From NCBI GenBank assembly GCA_050084515.1, contig CM114271.1, positions 27,528,001-27,592,000 on the forward strand: DNA of 64,000 bases. The letters run 5' to 3'. The notes under the pieces are model-generated. The model searched no databases, was not told the DNA's origin, and saw only the letters and a program-made list of their open reading frames with translations. This stretch comes from Blasia pusilla (Eukaryota; Marchantiophyta; Marchantiopsida; Blasiales). The number at the start of each line of letters is the position of its first letter. The stretch's first letter is position 1. Of this stretch, positions 22,180 to 32,344 are shown piece by piece. Position numbers and translations under genes: made by a program.

Positions 22180-23300
22180 AAAATCCTTAGTAATCACAAC
22201 CGGCGCCTATTCACTATGGACGGCTATTCACACAGCCTTAGTGATCACAACCGGCGGGTAAACATAGCCGGCGCTTATTCATAGTGGGCGGCTATGCACA
22301 TCCAATGCCAATTTCTAGGCGGCGGCTAATCACAATCAAAGGCTTTGTGCTAAGCACAAAGTGGGGCTAATCACACACGACGACTTTTTTCCATTGTAGG
22401 TTATTTCATGTACACATTCCGTTTGTCTTTGGATGTAGGAACCAACGGAAGAAGTACCAGAGGAAGACCCGAGTGTGCCACAAGGAGGGTTTTTGATTGA
22501 TGAGAGAATCATACAATTGTGGATTAACCATTTGGGGATGCCCGCGGAAGATGTGGTGCATTTGGAATGTTGGGAGGACAAAATTCATCTCACTGAACGA
22601 ACCACAGCTAGAGTAGACAAGTATGTTGAAGTCCTGGAGCTAAGGCACGCAGCTCTTCTCGCTGACAGAGGAGATCTCATTACAAAGTTAAGAGTGACCG
22701 ACTATGACAACAAAGATGGGTGGGAAGAAGCCTTGCGTAGAGTGACAACCTTGCAAGATTCGGCAGCAAGGAATTCACAGTTTTTTTGTGATCTCTTGAG
22801 TAGGCTAGGTGTGTCATCAGACGGCTTGGACGAGGCATCCTGTTTCTCCAGGGCTCTAGTGGCTATTGTTGACTTGCAGCGGTTGGATTCTTCAGGTCAA
22901 AGCATGTAATAAATCTTTGTAATGTTCCTTTTTGTTTTATGGTGAAACGATGATCACATCCATGTTGTATAATGTATGTCAAACGCTGAAATTTGTGCAC
23001 TTCCACCCCAAACCCTACAACCTGCGGCTAAGACGCTCATGAGCCCTGGGGCTGCGGCTACAACCTGTGGCTAACTCCAAACCCTAAACCCTAAACCTGC
23101 GGCTAAAACCTGCGGTTAAATTGGTCCATCCTCTCCCCCTTGGCTGAAACTTCATCAGCTCACTGCAATGCCATGACACACTGGAGCTGCGGCTAAATCC
23201 AAACTTCCACCCTAAACCTGCGGCTAAAACCTGCGGCTAAATTGGTCCCTCCTCTCCCCCTTGGCTGAAACTTCAGAACTTCTGCGGTTAAGTGCAAAGG
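22180..23300. repeat. CGGCGGCTA/CTGCGGCTAA repeats, right arm of MULE-1
   Basis: Two clusters flank the accessory ORF: about 22180-22340 (CACAACCGGCGCC, GGCGGCTAATCAC) and about 23020-23300 (CCTGCGGCTAAAACC repeated several times). They are in inverse orientation to the TTAGCCGCCG minisatellites of the left arm, so the element carries long, loose subterminal inverted arms. Confidence 0.6.
22439..22909 (+). CDS. MULE accessory ORF, conserved between MULE-1 and MULE-2
   Basis: The open frame runs from at least 22439 to a TAA at 22909 with no clear ATG, consistent with a downstream exon. It encodes an acidic, Leu-rich, probably helical protein (DKYVEVLELRHAALLADRGD, then ALRRVTTLQDSAARNSQFFC). 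Its last 75 residues match, by eye, the frame at 51660-51983 in the related MULE-2: DLLSRLGVSSDGLDEASCFS here against ELMSRLGVSKEEGDERSILS there, followed by an ALxxxxxLxRL/ALKEVERLKS pair. Conservation in two elements suggests an element-encoded protein, perhaps in the position of the second gene (mudrB-like) of Mutator elements. I see no recognised domain and no resemblance to a known MURB that I can vouch for. Confidence 0.5.
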   Translation, partial: EPTEEVPEEDPSVPQGGFLIDERIIQLWINHLGMPAEDVVHLECWEDKIHLTERTTARVDKYVEVLELRHAALLADRGDLITKLRVTDYDNKDGWEEALRRVTTLQDSAARNSQFFCDLLSRLGVSSDGLDEASCFSRALVAIVDLQRLDSSGQSM

Positions 23301-23386
23301 TCTACTACTATAAAAATGGTGCTAGAACAATTACCGGACTTCCCGGTAGCTCATATCCCATGAACACGGTGTTATAGGTAAGAGCC

Positions 23387-23464
23387 CCACTCAAGCAAGA
23401 GATTTCGTAGGGGGGCCACTTAAGCAACATAAGTAGGGCAGGGGGCCACTTAAGCAAATACCTG
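23387..23464 (-). repeat. MULE-1 right terminal inverted repeat
   Basis: Reverse complement starts CAGGTATTTGCTTAAGTGGC and matches the left repeat over 78 bp, with differences at three positions. It keeps the three GGCCCC-containing motifs. Confidence 0.9.
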
Positions 23465-23473
23465 CAAATCTGG
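23465..23473 (+). repeat. 9-bp target duplication CAAATCTGG, right
   Basis: Perfect copy of 15727-15735, directly abutting the right terminal inverted repeat. Confidence 0.9.
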
Positions 23474-24551
23474 AGCCCCGGGGTAGTGCGGACTCACGAG
23501 CCGGGCAGGAATTCGTACACTAGCAGAAACTCCTGTCCTTGAATGCACCAAGCCAATAAGCGAACGATGTCCCGATGTCGGATCTGGCTGAAAATTCCCA
23601 CCTCGGCCAGAAACTCGTTCTCGCCCTGTTTCGAGCCATCGCTCACTTTCTTCACCGCCACCAGCCGCCCCGAACCGCCAATCACGCCGCGGTATCCGTT
23701 GCCGACCTTTGCACGTTCGTGGAAATTATTGGTGGCCGCACTGAGCTCTTCATAAGTGAAGTTCCTTGTCTAACTTGAGTTCCAAATGCGACTGCTGCTG
23801 CGGATCTCGTCTGCTGAAGCTCCATTTCTTCGCTCGCTCGTTCGCTGCGAAAAAGAACGAGTCCAGAGACGATAGCTAGGAATGCAATGCCGGCGACCAC
23901 GCCTACTACAGTAGCGCGCTGACAGTCGCACTCGATGCAGACGAGGTGGTCGGCAGGGATGGCGAGGAAGAGGGAGATGGCGATATCCAGAGTGCGCGGG
24001 TAGAAGGGAGAGAACTTGTGAGTTTCCAATCGCAAACTGTGTAGAAGTTGTGACACTCACAATATCCAAAGGAGTTCGATCCCGAGAGTCCCACCCCGAC
24101 GAGATTCTCGTCGATCACCTCGGAAAGAGGGTCTGGAATTCTTAGTGCTGACCCTTACCTCCAGAATAGACACAAACGCGTTGTAATCGATCGAAGCGAA
24201 CAAACGGTTGCCAGAGACGCTGCCTCTATTCTGAATCTGAAACTTGTGCTGAAAGAGGCAGCCTGTTGAGTCGATACGTCGAGAACCTGTACAGGCTTGC
24301 TGTAAAGAGCCACTCCAGCAGTATCTTTGCAGAACCCCCCATGGCTCATCTCTATTGTGTGGATCCTGCGTGAGCTTCAACTCTCCTTCAAATTTAGTGG
24401 TCGCATTTCCCAGGCATGCGAGATTCCCACGCTCTCCGCATGAGAACCGAGAGTTGATATCAAGGGCGAACTCAGCTAACACACAAACTTGTCTTTTCTC
24501 TCCCACCCCGAACAGAGCCATGGCCAACACTAAGCCCACCCAAACGCTCAT
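23474..24551 (-). pseudogene. Lectin receptor kinase fragment 1 (signal peptide to kinase N-lobe)
   Basis: This is the 5' part of an L-type lectin receptor-like kinase, a plasma-membrane protein with an outer legume-lectin domain and an inner Ser/Thr kinase. The minus-strand ATG at 24551 opens a hydrophobic signal peptide (MSVWVGLVLAMALFGVG). Then come lectin-domain pieces: LACLGNATTKFEGELKLTQD, a frameshift, AASFSTSFRFRI, a large internal deletion, then LVGVGLSGSNS and CHNFYTVCDWKLTS from the domain end. A transmembrane segment (RATVVGVVAGIAFLAIVSGL) lies at about 23847-23915. The kinase N-lobe follows: NFTYEELSAATNNFHERAKV, a G-loop GNGYRGV, the ATP-binding Lys in VAVKKV (about 23650) and FLLVYEFLPG. 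A stop at about 23492 breaks the frame. The gene resumes beyond the MULE at 15735. Confidence 0.85.
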
Positions 24552-25130
24552 TTCCAGCAGCCCGGAACGAGTTACGTTCTCTCGAACTCACACATGAACC
24601 ACAACTGGCCAGACTTACTTCCTACCGCAGAGCTCAGCTTTGGAGCCAGCGCAGGAAACAATTCTCTTGCGGCCGACCACCACTCTCGTGACCCGAAGCT
24701 CCAAGTCACCGGTTTACGATTTCTCCAGACGAAAATAGCACCGTGCTCTATCTTAGCCCTTTGATCGACTGCCACGGCCATCGATCACTACCGCGAGCCA
24801 GCCACCGCCACCGCACCATGTCAGTAATCTCAAGGAGAAAACTTGCCTGCAGACCACCTGTCTACCGTTCCATAATCCATCTGCCACCAACAGTATCATA
24901 CGGATTCACGAACCCGACCCGGAGACGATCTCTTCAATGACGAAAGCTCATGGTGAGTTTCAACCTCCGGGTTGCAGCCCAGAAGCCACAATAAACCGTT
25001 CTGGCTTTGGTGGGAGGAAGTGCATAATCCTGTCATTCACACAGAAATTGGGGACTGTCGTTCTTGAGCTTACAAGGTTTGAATTTGAGCTTCTTTCAAG
25101 AAATTGTCGATCGTTCCATTAGGGCGATCC
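24552..25130. other. Upstream flank of the lectin kinase pseudogene
   Basis: GC-richer than its surroundings and of host-like composition, so it may include the former 5' leader and promoter of the minus-strand kinase gene. A 69-codon minus-strand frame (24572-24781) shows no recognisable motif. No TATA box could be assigned with confidence. Confidence 0.35.
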
Positions 25131-26759
25131 TGTCCGCTTACGCTTTTTAGCAATTAAAGATGAGCGAGAGGAATTATTTATCAAAGTCCAAACTTTCTGA
25201 TTTTATGATAACCTGAGTTAAAAATCTTAGAAGGTTTTTTCCCCAAGTCAATCGAGAAGCGAATTAAAAACTGATATCCCATAATAACTTAATTCTTGTT
25301 TTGTAGTCTTGTAGGAAAATAATACTCATGGACTTGATTCTTGTTTTGTTGTCTCGTAAGAAAGTAATATTCATAGACTTATCGTACTTTAGGTTTCCTT
25401 TTCAAAATTCGTGTCTTCGAATTAAATTCTGAAGACTTAAGAGAATATTTTTGGTCAAAGATGAATAAGGAAAATACGATATTCTTACACCAAAAAAGGC
25501 AATGACACTTTTTTTTTCTAAGCTCTCCTCTCGAGACAACTTCAAACCTTGAAAGAAAGTTTTTCTTTCCATATTTTTGGCCCGTACAAATGGGTGAAAA
25601 AGAGGGTAAAGGTTTAGTTCTCAAATCCATTATTTTTATTTAATAATTAAATTAGCTTTTTTCAATGAAAATAGAGAATTTATGTTGGGAAAAACATTCC
25701 AGATGAGAGGTAAGGAATGAATAATATTGAGAAGCAACCTTTTCTTTATAAACTCTCTCTACATGGCACGTTTCCTGCCTTCCAAGGAGGGTTTTTTTTT
25801 TCACTTCTTCTATTTTAATTATAAGCTAAAATAAGGAAAACCCAATTTGGAGGAAAAAATAAAATATAATTTGAACTAAATTTGAGAAGATTAAAAAGTC
25901 TCAAAAGTACACACAAAATCTCTCAATACGAAGCTCTTATTGTCTTAAAAGCACATTTCAAAAGTCCAATTGTCTCAGTAGCCCACTTGCCTCAATTTCT
26001 TTTCACTATAAAATATCTTTTTAATCAGAAAAAAACACATAGAATAATTTTACAATTATTTCTTCGTAGCTCTCAACACCTAAAATATGATAGATGCCAG
26101 TAAAATAAATGTGTTCTCTAACTCCTTACAAATGAAAAAATAACTTATTTCACATGCAACAAAAGAAGTTGCATATTTAGACTTTTGTAAGGCATCAAAA
26201 GTAACATACCACATATAAACACATCATCAAGTTAATGAAAGGAAAACTTCATTAATTGCAATAGTTGCCTCATAACCAAGAAGTTATATCATATTATATA
26301 ATATTTCTCTACATTCACTTGAGAGAAAGGCTTTTTGCATGAGTCACAAAGCATTTTTGAGCATGACAAATTCTCCCCGTGTACCTTGTAAACTAAATGG
26401 CTATAGAAATTTGATGGTGTGAATTTTCTCCCTTTTGGGTTTGACTTGTGCACAACTTGGACTTTTTGAAATTCCCTCTCTTGTTTGTGTCTTAAGCTTT
26501 GAGTCCATACTATCATCGAGATTCGAGTCCCTTCCATTCATATCCTTGGAGTTCTCAAATAAGCTCCTAAGATGAATGCTTGCTATTTCCCATGCATCCC
26601 ACTAAAGAAGTGATTTCCATCTCTTGATAGTCTTGAAAAGTGCTTTTTTCCTTCTTATTCAATCTCCCAGGCAAGTGGATGCCACCTAGGAGGGTTAAAT
26701 TCTAAAAAAAAATGCATAAGATGCACATGAAAAGTTACTTAAGGAGTCCCAACTGCCCA
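25131..26759. other. AT-rich non-coding DNA
   Basis: Long A/T runs and only short open frames without recognisable motifs. No repeat ends were identified. Confidence 0.5.
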
Positions 26760-27060
26760 ACAAACTCCAACAAGTTTCTAACCCAGAACTCAATATTTGG
26801 GCCTTGTGTCAAGGTCAACCGCCCAAGGATAGTGGCCCGATGTCAAAATCTCAATGCCAACCTCTCAATCTATCTCTTTTCCTTGGCTCAAATCCAATGG
26901 TTCCCAAGGTGCAATTCAAATTCCAAAGTTCCAAACTCCCTTAGAGACCCCCCCTCCCCAATTCTTATGTATAGTTCTAGAATAATTCAACTTCTTCTTC
27001 ATCCAAAGAATCCCTCTTAGGCTCATCCTTATTGCCATTAACTATCATTCTCATAAATTT
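26760..27060 (+). repeat. Dispersed repeat R2, copy 3
   Basis: Matches the R2 copies at 1866 and 8815 in order (ACTCAATATTTGGG, GATGTCAAAATC, CAATGCCAACCTCTCAATC, GTTCCAAA, TAGTTCTAGA). It lies just left of the copia element starting at 27074. Confidence 0.55.
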
Positions 27061-27073
27061 GCACCCATTTTAG

Positions 27074-27373
27074 TATTGAAGATTGAGTTACAGTCAAGCT
27101 CATGAGACACTTGAACTGCTCACACAAAGTAGGGAAGCTTAATCTTGGTTAGTCCGTTAAGCGCGATTATCTTAACTAATGTTAGTTAATCATAATTAGT
27201 CTAACTTAAGACTATGGTTAAGGTTAGGGTTAGGGTTGCTTGTACATACCCTATATAATTGAGAAGGTAAACAGCCTCCACTCATTCTCTCATTGCAAAT
27301 TTTGTCCTCCATAGCGGTGTGTGAGTGTGAGAGCCGTTTCCCACCAATTATGCTTCTTTAGCAGTTTTCCACA
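27074..27373 (+). repeat. Copia element 2, 5' LTR
   Basis: Aligns with 32027-32339. It includes GGTTAGGGTTAGGGTTG, which resembles telomere repeats, and a TATATAA-type box (CCCTATATAATTGAG) near 27250, likely the LTR promoter. Confidence 0.85.
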
Positions 27374-27889
27374 TTGTATCAAAGCGATAGGAGAACATCA
27401 TTTGAAATTCTTGGTGTTTGAGGAGAGAAGACAGGAAAAAGAAGGTACAATTTCAGTTTGGGAGAAGGAAATTTTGTTCAAAGCTTAATGGGTGTAGATT
27501 TCAGGTGAAGCTTTGACGTTGATAAAACTTTTGAGGCATTTTTTAGGGCTTTCCCAAACGAGTAAGCCATCTGGGTCCACAGCGGCTAGAACGACACTAA
27601 ATTCCAGTTCCAGCCGACTGATAGAGTTTGTTGAGAGCTTTCCAACGCATCCAAAATTGCTCGATTCTGACATTCTAAGCTCATGCAGTAGCAATTTTAG
27701 TGTAGGAAAGTGCAATTAGTGAAGAAAAGTTGTGCAGCTTGCTCTCTATATGCCAATTTCGACTAGTTCTTTCATATCGTTGATCAATTTTGGCAAATTT
27801 CAGGTTGATTTTTGTGTAGGAGTGGTCTATGCTTCAATTGGAGCAGAATAGAGCCTGAAATTACATTTTTGTGAGTGAAATCGTTCGTC

Positions 27890-28750
27890 ATGGAGTATTC
27901 CTCAGCAACAATCACAAGCGAGAAGCTAGATAAGCAGCATTACAATGTCTGAAAGTTTCGCATGAAAAAATTTCTCATGGGTCAAGAACTATGGGAGCTT
28001 GTTATAGTTGATGAGGCCAAGCCACAAGGTGACTCAACAAACTTGAATGTTCGCACCTAGAACAAACGTGCAAGGCAAGTAATCCACTACATTTCAATAA
28101 CAATCAGTTCGCCAATGATATGTCACATTCAAGATGTTGATACTCTGTAGGAGGCCTGGGATGCTTTGGAAAAGATGTTCCAGATAACTATGAAGGCCAG
28201 AAAGCTTCAATTGAAAGAAAAATTGAACGAAGTGAGGAAAGGATCGCAGAGTATCAAACATATTGTTGATTAGTTGAATAGCATTGGAGTGACAGTAGAA
28301 GATGATGATATGATTTTGTTCAATCTTCAAGGTGTTCCAAAGGATTAAAAGTCCTTTGAGACCTCTATCTCTGTGAGAGAGAAGTATCCAACTTTTCAAG
28401 AGTTAGTCCTACTGTTAATCAGTGAAGAGATGCGCATAGTAGGCAACGGTAGCTCGTCTAGTGTGCAAGAGAGTGCGCTATTTGCAGGTTATGGATCAAA
28501 CAGAGGCAAGGATCGTGGCAAAAGCTTCCGTGTTTGTGGTGGATATCAAGCATATGGAAGAAGAGGCATTCAATATAACGTCACTCAATCAACTACAAAC
28601 CACTACCAAACACAATCACAAGGTGGTGATGGTGGAAACCGTTGGGGTCGAGGTCAACAGTAGAGGGTCCCTAGATCTTGCAGTTATTGTGGGATAAAGG
28701 GTCACTATGCAAAGTTTTGCTTCAATAAGAAGGCAGATATGAAAACATGA
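27890..28750 (+). pseudogene. Copia gag with CCHC zinc knuckle
   Basis: From the ATG at 27890 the frame reads MEYSSATITSEKLDKQHYNV and continues through a UBN2-type gag (ELWELVIVDEA; LQLKEKLNEVRKGSQSIKHI) to a zinc knuckle CSYCGIKGHYAKFC (C-x2-C-x4-H-x4-C) near 28678-28720. About seven in-frame stops interrupt it, several at positions where Trp, Gln or Arg would be expected. Confidence 0.8.
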
Positions 28751-30240
28751 GCCTTACAACAACAAAACTATGTGGAACAACAACACCAAGAGCAGTACCA
28801 AGAACAACAACATTCACAAAAAGAGCATCTCTTGGTCATGACTCATCATATGGGAACAATGGTCGAGAAAAACTCGACAACAGATTAGTACATTGAGTCT
28901 GGTGCATCAAATCACATGACCTGACAATTTAGTATTTTGGAGCCGGTGAAAGATCCTGCAATTGTGCTCACATGAGATGACACTTAACATCTTATCACAC
29001 ATACCAGTAAAGTTCAAATATCATTAGATGGTCTTTATGCTCTTGGAAATATTCTCTATGTTCCTACCATTGCAAGAAACCTGCTCTTTGTAGGACAGAT
29101 AATAGAACATGGTTATCAAGTAAACTTTAATGCAAATGGTTGTTTCATTGAAACAATGGATGACCAGACTACGATAGCCAAAGGAACTAGATATGCCATA
29201 ATGTTCAAATTAGATATTCTATGCTAGAGATTCAAACAACAATGTATGGTCAAACCGGCCAACAAGTCACAGATTTAAATGTGCGGCATAAAATAATTGG
29301 ACATATGAATCTTCAAAGATTACAGAGTCTTTCCTCATCTAATATAGTAATAGGACTCCTAAATTAGCGAGTCTTGCTATGTTAGAGATATGTCTTGCTT
29401 GCCAATTTGGAAAACAAGCTAGATTTCCTTTTCAAAATAAGATAGAAGAGCATCCAAGATATTGGATTTGATTCACAATGACGTGTGGACAACATCTCAA
29501 CATAGCCTTAGTGGTTGCCAATACTTTGTTTCATTTATTGATGACTCCTCTAGGTATATATGGATATAATTTTTGAAAGCCAAGTCAGAGGTATTCTCAG
29601 TAATCCAAACATTCAAAGTTCTAATAGAGAAGCACACTCGAGAACACATTCAAAAATTACGTTGTGATGGAGGAGGAGAGTATCTTTCAACAGAGTTTGA
29701 TGACTATTTACGTTAGAATGGCATCCAATGTCAAGTGACTTGACGTTACACTCCACAACAAAATGGAGTGGCTGAGAGGAAGAATCGACATATTGTTGAA
29801 GCGAGACGAGCTATATTGAATGAGAAGAATATGCCTTAGGTGTATTGGGCAGAGATTGTAGCATGTATAGTCTTCCTAATCAACCGAACTCCAACAACAT
29901 GAGTTCATGATAAAACTCCATTTGAAGTCTTCACAAGAAGTAAACCTGATTTTTCCCTCTTGAAAGTATTTTGCTGTATTTATTATGCTCATGTTCCTTC
30001 TGAGAGACGTAAAAAATTAGACCCCAAGTCTGAAAAATGTATCTTCATTGGCTATGGTGATGAAATTAAGGGGTATAAGTGCTACATTCCATCCTCTAGA
30101 CAGCTTATTATTAGTCGCAATATTGCCTTTGAGGAGCTAAAGTCATGGTATGCTCTATCTGAGCCTATTCCACCTCTAAACTCGTCTGTTCAGGGGGAAA
30201 ACATGATTTTTAACCAATAGACATTGTCTTCGACTTCCCC
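28750..30240 (+). pseudogene. Copia protease and integrase remnant
   Basis: The protease site reads YIESGASNHMT near 28890-28920. The family has DSG, so the catalytic Asp is replaced by Glu, and the preceding Trp codon is now a stop. A pre-integrase segment GHMNLQRLQSLSS and CLACQFGKQARFPF follow. The integrase core shows FIDDSSRYIW-like, LRCDGGGEYLS and YTPQQNGVAERKNRHIVEAR (DDE-type Asp and Glu contexts). The C-terminal FIGYGDEIKGYKCYIPSSRQ is in an 86-codon open stretch at 29960-30220. Numerous stops break the rest. Confidence 0.8.
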
Positions 30241-30352
30241 AAGTTCTAGTGCAGGATTAATGTAGGTCCTAGATTCATCAGTTAAATCTGTGAGTCCATG
30301 CACGGGAAGAGTACGTGTTTAGTCTATTGATACTAGTCACAACTCGAGCCAG

Positions 30353-31220
30353 GTGTTAGAGGCATCTACCTTTGAACAAAAACTTTGTAGATCAAGTAGA
30401 GTTACACATCCAGTTCATAGATTCATAAATGATAGTTTCCTTGCGACACATCATACATATAAGATGACTACCCTTCAAGAACAGGAGCCGAGTTATTTTG
30501 AAGAAGCTGTAGGTAAAGTCGAATGGATTGAAGCTATGGAGGAAGAGCTTGCTGCTTAAAGACATCAACAGACATGGGACCTAGTTGATATACCTTTCGG
30601 TAAGGAAGCTATTGGTTGCAAATGGGTTTACAAAATCAAACGCAATCAAGATGGTAAAACTAATAAATACAAAGTGAGATTGGTGGCTAAGGACTATGCA
30701 CAACAATATAGCATTGATTATGAGGAAATATTTAGCCCCGTTGTAAAGATGGCGACTACAAGAACTGTGGTTGCAGAAGTCGAGATTACATCACATGGAC
30801 GTCAAGAATGCGTTCTTGAATGGAGATCTATACGAGGAGGTATATATGATTCAACCACCTAGATATAAGCATCCTAAGTTTCCATTTTGCGTATGCAGGT
30901 TAAAGAAAGCTCTATACGGGCTCAAACAAGCTCCAAGAGCTTGGTAAGGCAAGATTATATACGTCTTACAAGAGTTGGGTTTTAGGGTATGTGATTCTGA
31001 CTCCTCGTTATATATCTTGAGAAGATAAGATCATACGGTTCTCATTGTGTTGTATGTTGATGATCTCCTGATTATTGGGAGTATTGAAGAAATGGTTCAA
31101 CAAGTCAAGTTTAAGTTACAAGTAGATTTTGATATGAAGGACTTGGGAGAACTCAAGTACTTCCCTTGTATTGAGTTTATTAAGGTTGGAGAGAGCATGT
31201 GGTTACTACAATGATAATAT
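30353..31220 (+). pseudogene. Copia reverse transcriptase remnant
   Basis: Reads VEWIEAMEEELAA, GCKWVYKIKRNQDGKTNKYK, VRLVAKDYAQQYSIDYEEIF, then after a frameshift [20 protein letters not shown] and [15 protein letters not shown], and the YVDD box at 31053-31064. These are standard copia RT blocks. Stops at 30559 and elsewhere inactivate it. Confidence 0.85.
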
Positions 31221-31229
31221 GCTCTTCAT

Positions 31230-32015
31230 ATGCTTTCAAAATATGATGTGACGGCTTGTAAGCCAATCTCTACACTGTTGGATCAGAGTGTGAAGCTAAG
31301 AGTGGATGAAGGAGAGTTGCTTGCAGATTCTAATAAATACAGGTGCATGGTTGGAAGTTTGATCTATCTAACTATAACCAAACCATATTTGAGTTATGTT
31401 GTTGGCCTAGTGAGCCAGTTTATGCAAGCTCGTATGCAAGCACCTTGAAAACCTCACCTTGATGGTGTGAGGAGGATTATGCGGTATGTGAAATTCTCTA
31501 TTCAATTCGGGTTTCAATTTGAAATTTCTCTGAGTTTTCAATTACTGGGATTCACAGATGCTGATTGGGCAGGAAGCGTGTCTAATGGACACTCCATATC
31601 TGGTTATTCATTTACTTTGGGAAGCGCTGCTATAAGTTGGGCTTCAAAGAAGCAACCTACAGTTGCTTTATCTTCAACTGAGGCTGAGTACACAGGAGCA
31701 ACCAATGCAGCATGTGAGGCAGTGTGGCTCCATTAATAACTTGTTGAGATTGGTGTTAGTATCTTAGGACCTAGTGTAATATATGCAGATAATATTAGTA
31801 GCATCAAGCTTGTTAATAACCTTGTGTTTCATGCTCGTACAAAGCATGTTGAGGTGCACTATCATTTTATCAGAGAGAAAGTGCTTGAAGGAGAAATTGA
31901 TCTTGTGTATATAGGTACAGATCAGCAAATTGCTCACATCTTTACAAAGGTATTGTCTAAATATAAGTTTGAGATGTTTAGAAATGATTTAGACGTTAGA
32001 GATATCGATATGAGC
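31230..32015 (+). pseudogene. Copia RNase H remnant
   Basis: YRCMVGSLIYLTITKPYLSY, GFTDADWAGSVSNGHSISGY, ALSSTEAEYTGATNAACEAV and HARTKHVEVHYHFIREKVLE follow each other, as in copia RNase H. Stops occur at about 31448 and 31736. The block ends just before the purine tract and 3' LTR. Confidence 0.85.
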
Positions 32016-32026
32016 TTGAGGGGGAG

Positions 32027-32339
32027 TATTGAAGATTGAGTTACAATCAAGCTCATGAGACACTTGAACTGCTACATTTGGTACTGACACGAAGTAGGGA
32101 AGCTTAATCTTGGTTAGTCAGTTAAGCGGAATTATCTTAACTAGGATTAGTTAATCATAGTAAGTCTAACTCGAGACTATGGTTTAAGGTTAGGGTTAGG
32201 ATTGCTTCTAGATACCCTATATAATTGAGAAGGGGATCAGCCTCCACTCATTCTCTCATTTCAAATTTTGTCCTCCATGGTGGTGTGTGAGTGTGAGAGC
32301 CGTTTTCCACCAGTTATGCTTTGTTAGTAGTTTTCCATA
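32027..32339 (+). repeat. Copia element 2, 3' LTR
   Basis: 313 bp. Compared with the 5' LTR it has an extra TACATTTGGTACTGACAC-like stretch, and its telomere-like part is slightly diverged (GGTTAGGGTTAGGATTG). Confidence 0.85.
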
Positions 32340-32344
32340 TTTAG

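Larger units (their letters stand above)
15736..23464. mobile_element. Mutator-like element (MULE-1), 7.73 kb
   Basis: The element is bounded by 78-bp terminal inverted repeats (15736-15813 and 23387-23464; three mismatches by eye) and a perfect 9-bp target duplication. Inside are a C-terminal MURA-type transposase on the minus strand, three unidentified plus-strand ORFs and two large minisatellites. The transposase lacks its catalytic DDE half, so the copy looks non-autonomous. It is inserted in the kinase domain of the lectin receptor kinase between the N-lobe and the catalytic loop. Good preservation of both repeats and of the duplication suggests a fairly recent insertion. Confidence 0.9.
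27074..32339 (+). mobile_element. Ty1/copia retrotransposon 2, decayed
   Basis: A 5266-bp element with LTRs at 27074-27373 and 32027-32339, the target duplication TTTAG on both sides (27069-27073, 32340-32344), a degenerate initiator-Met primer site TTGTATCAAAGCGATAGG at 27374, and a purine tract GAGGGGGAG before the 3' LTR. gag, protease, integrase, RT and RNase H follow in copia order. Many in-frame stops make it inactive. The LTR termini read TATTG...CA/TA instead of TG...CA, so both have mutated. Confidence 0.9.

Noticed and set aside
27190-27245. Interstitial telomere as a chromosome-fusion mark
   Set aside because: The TTAGGG-like run is only about two and a half units and belongs to the LTR of a copia element, as shown by its presence in both LTRs.
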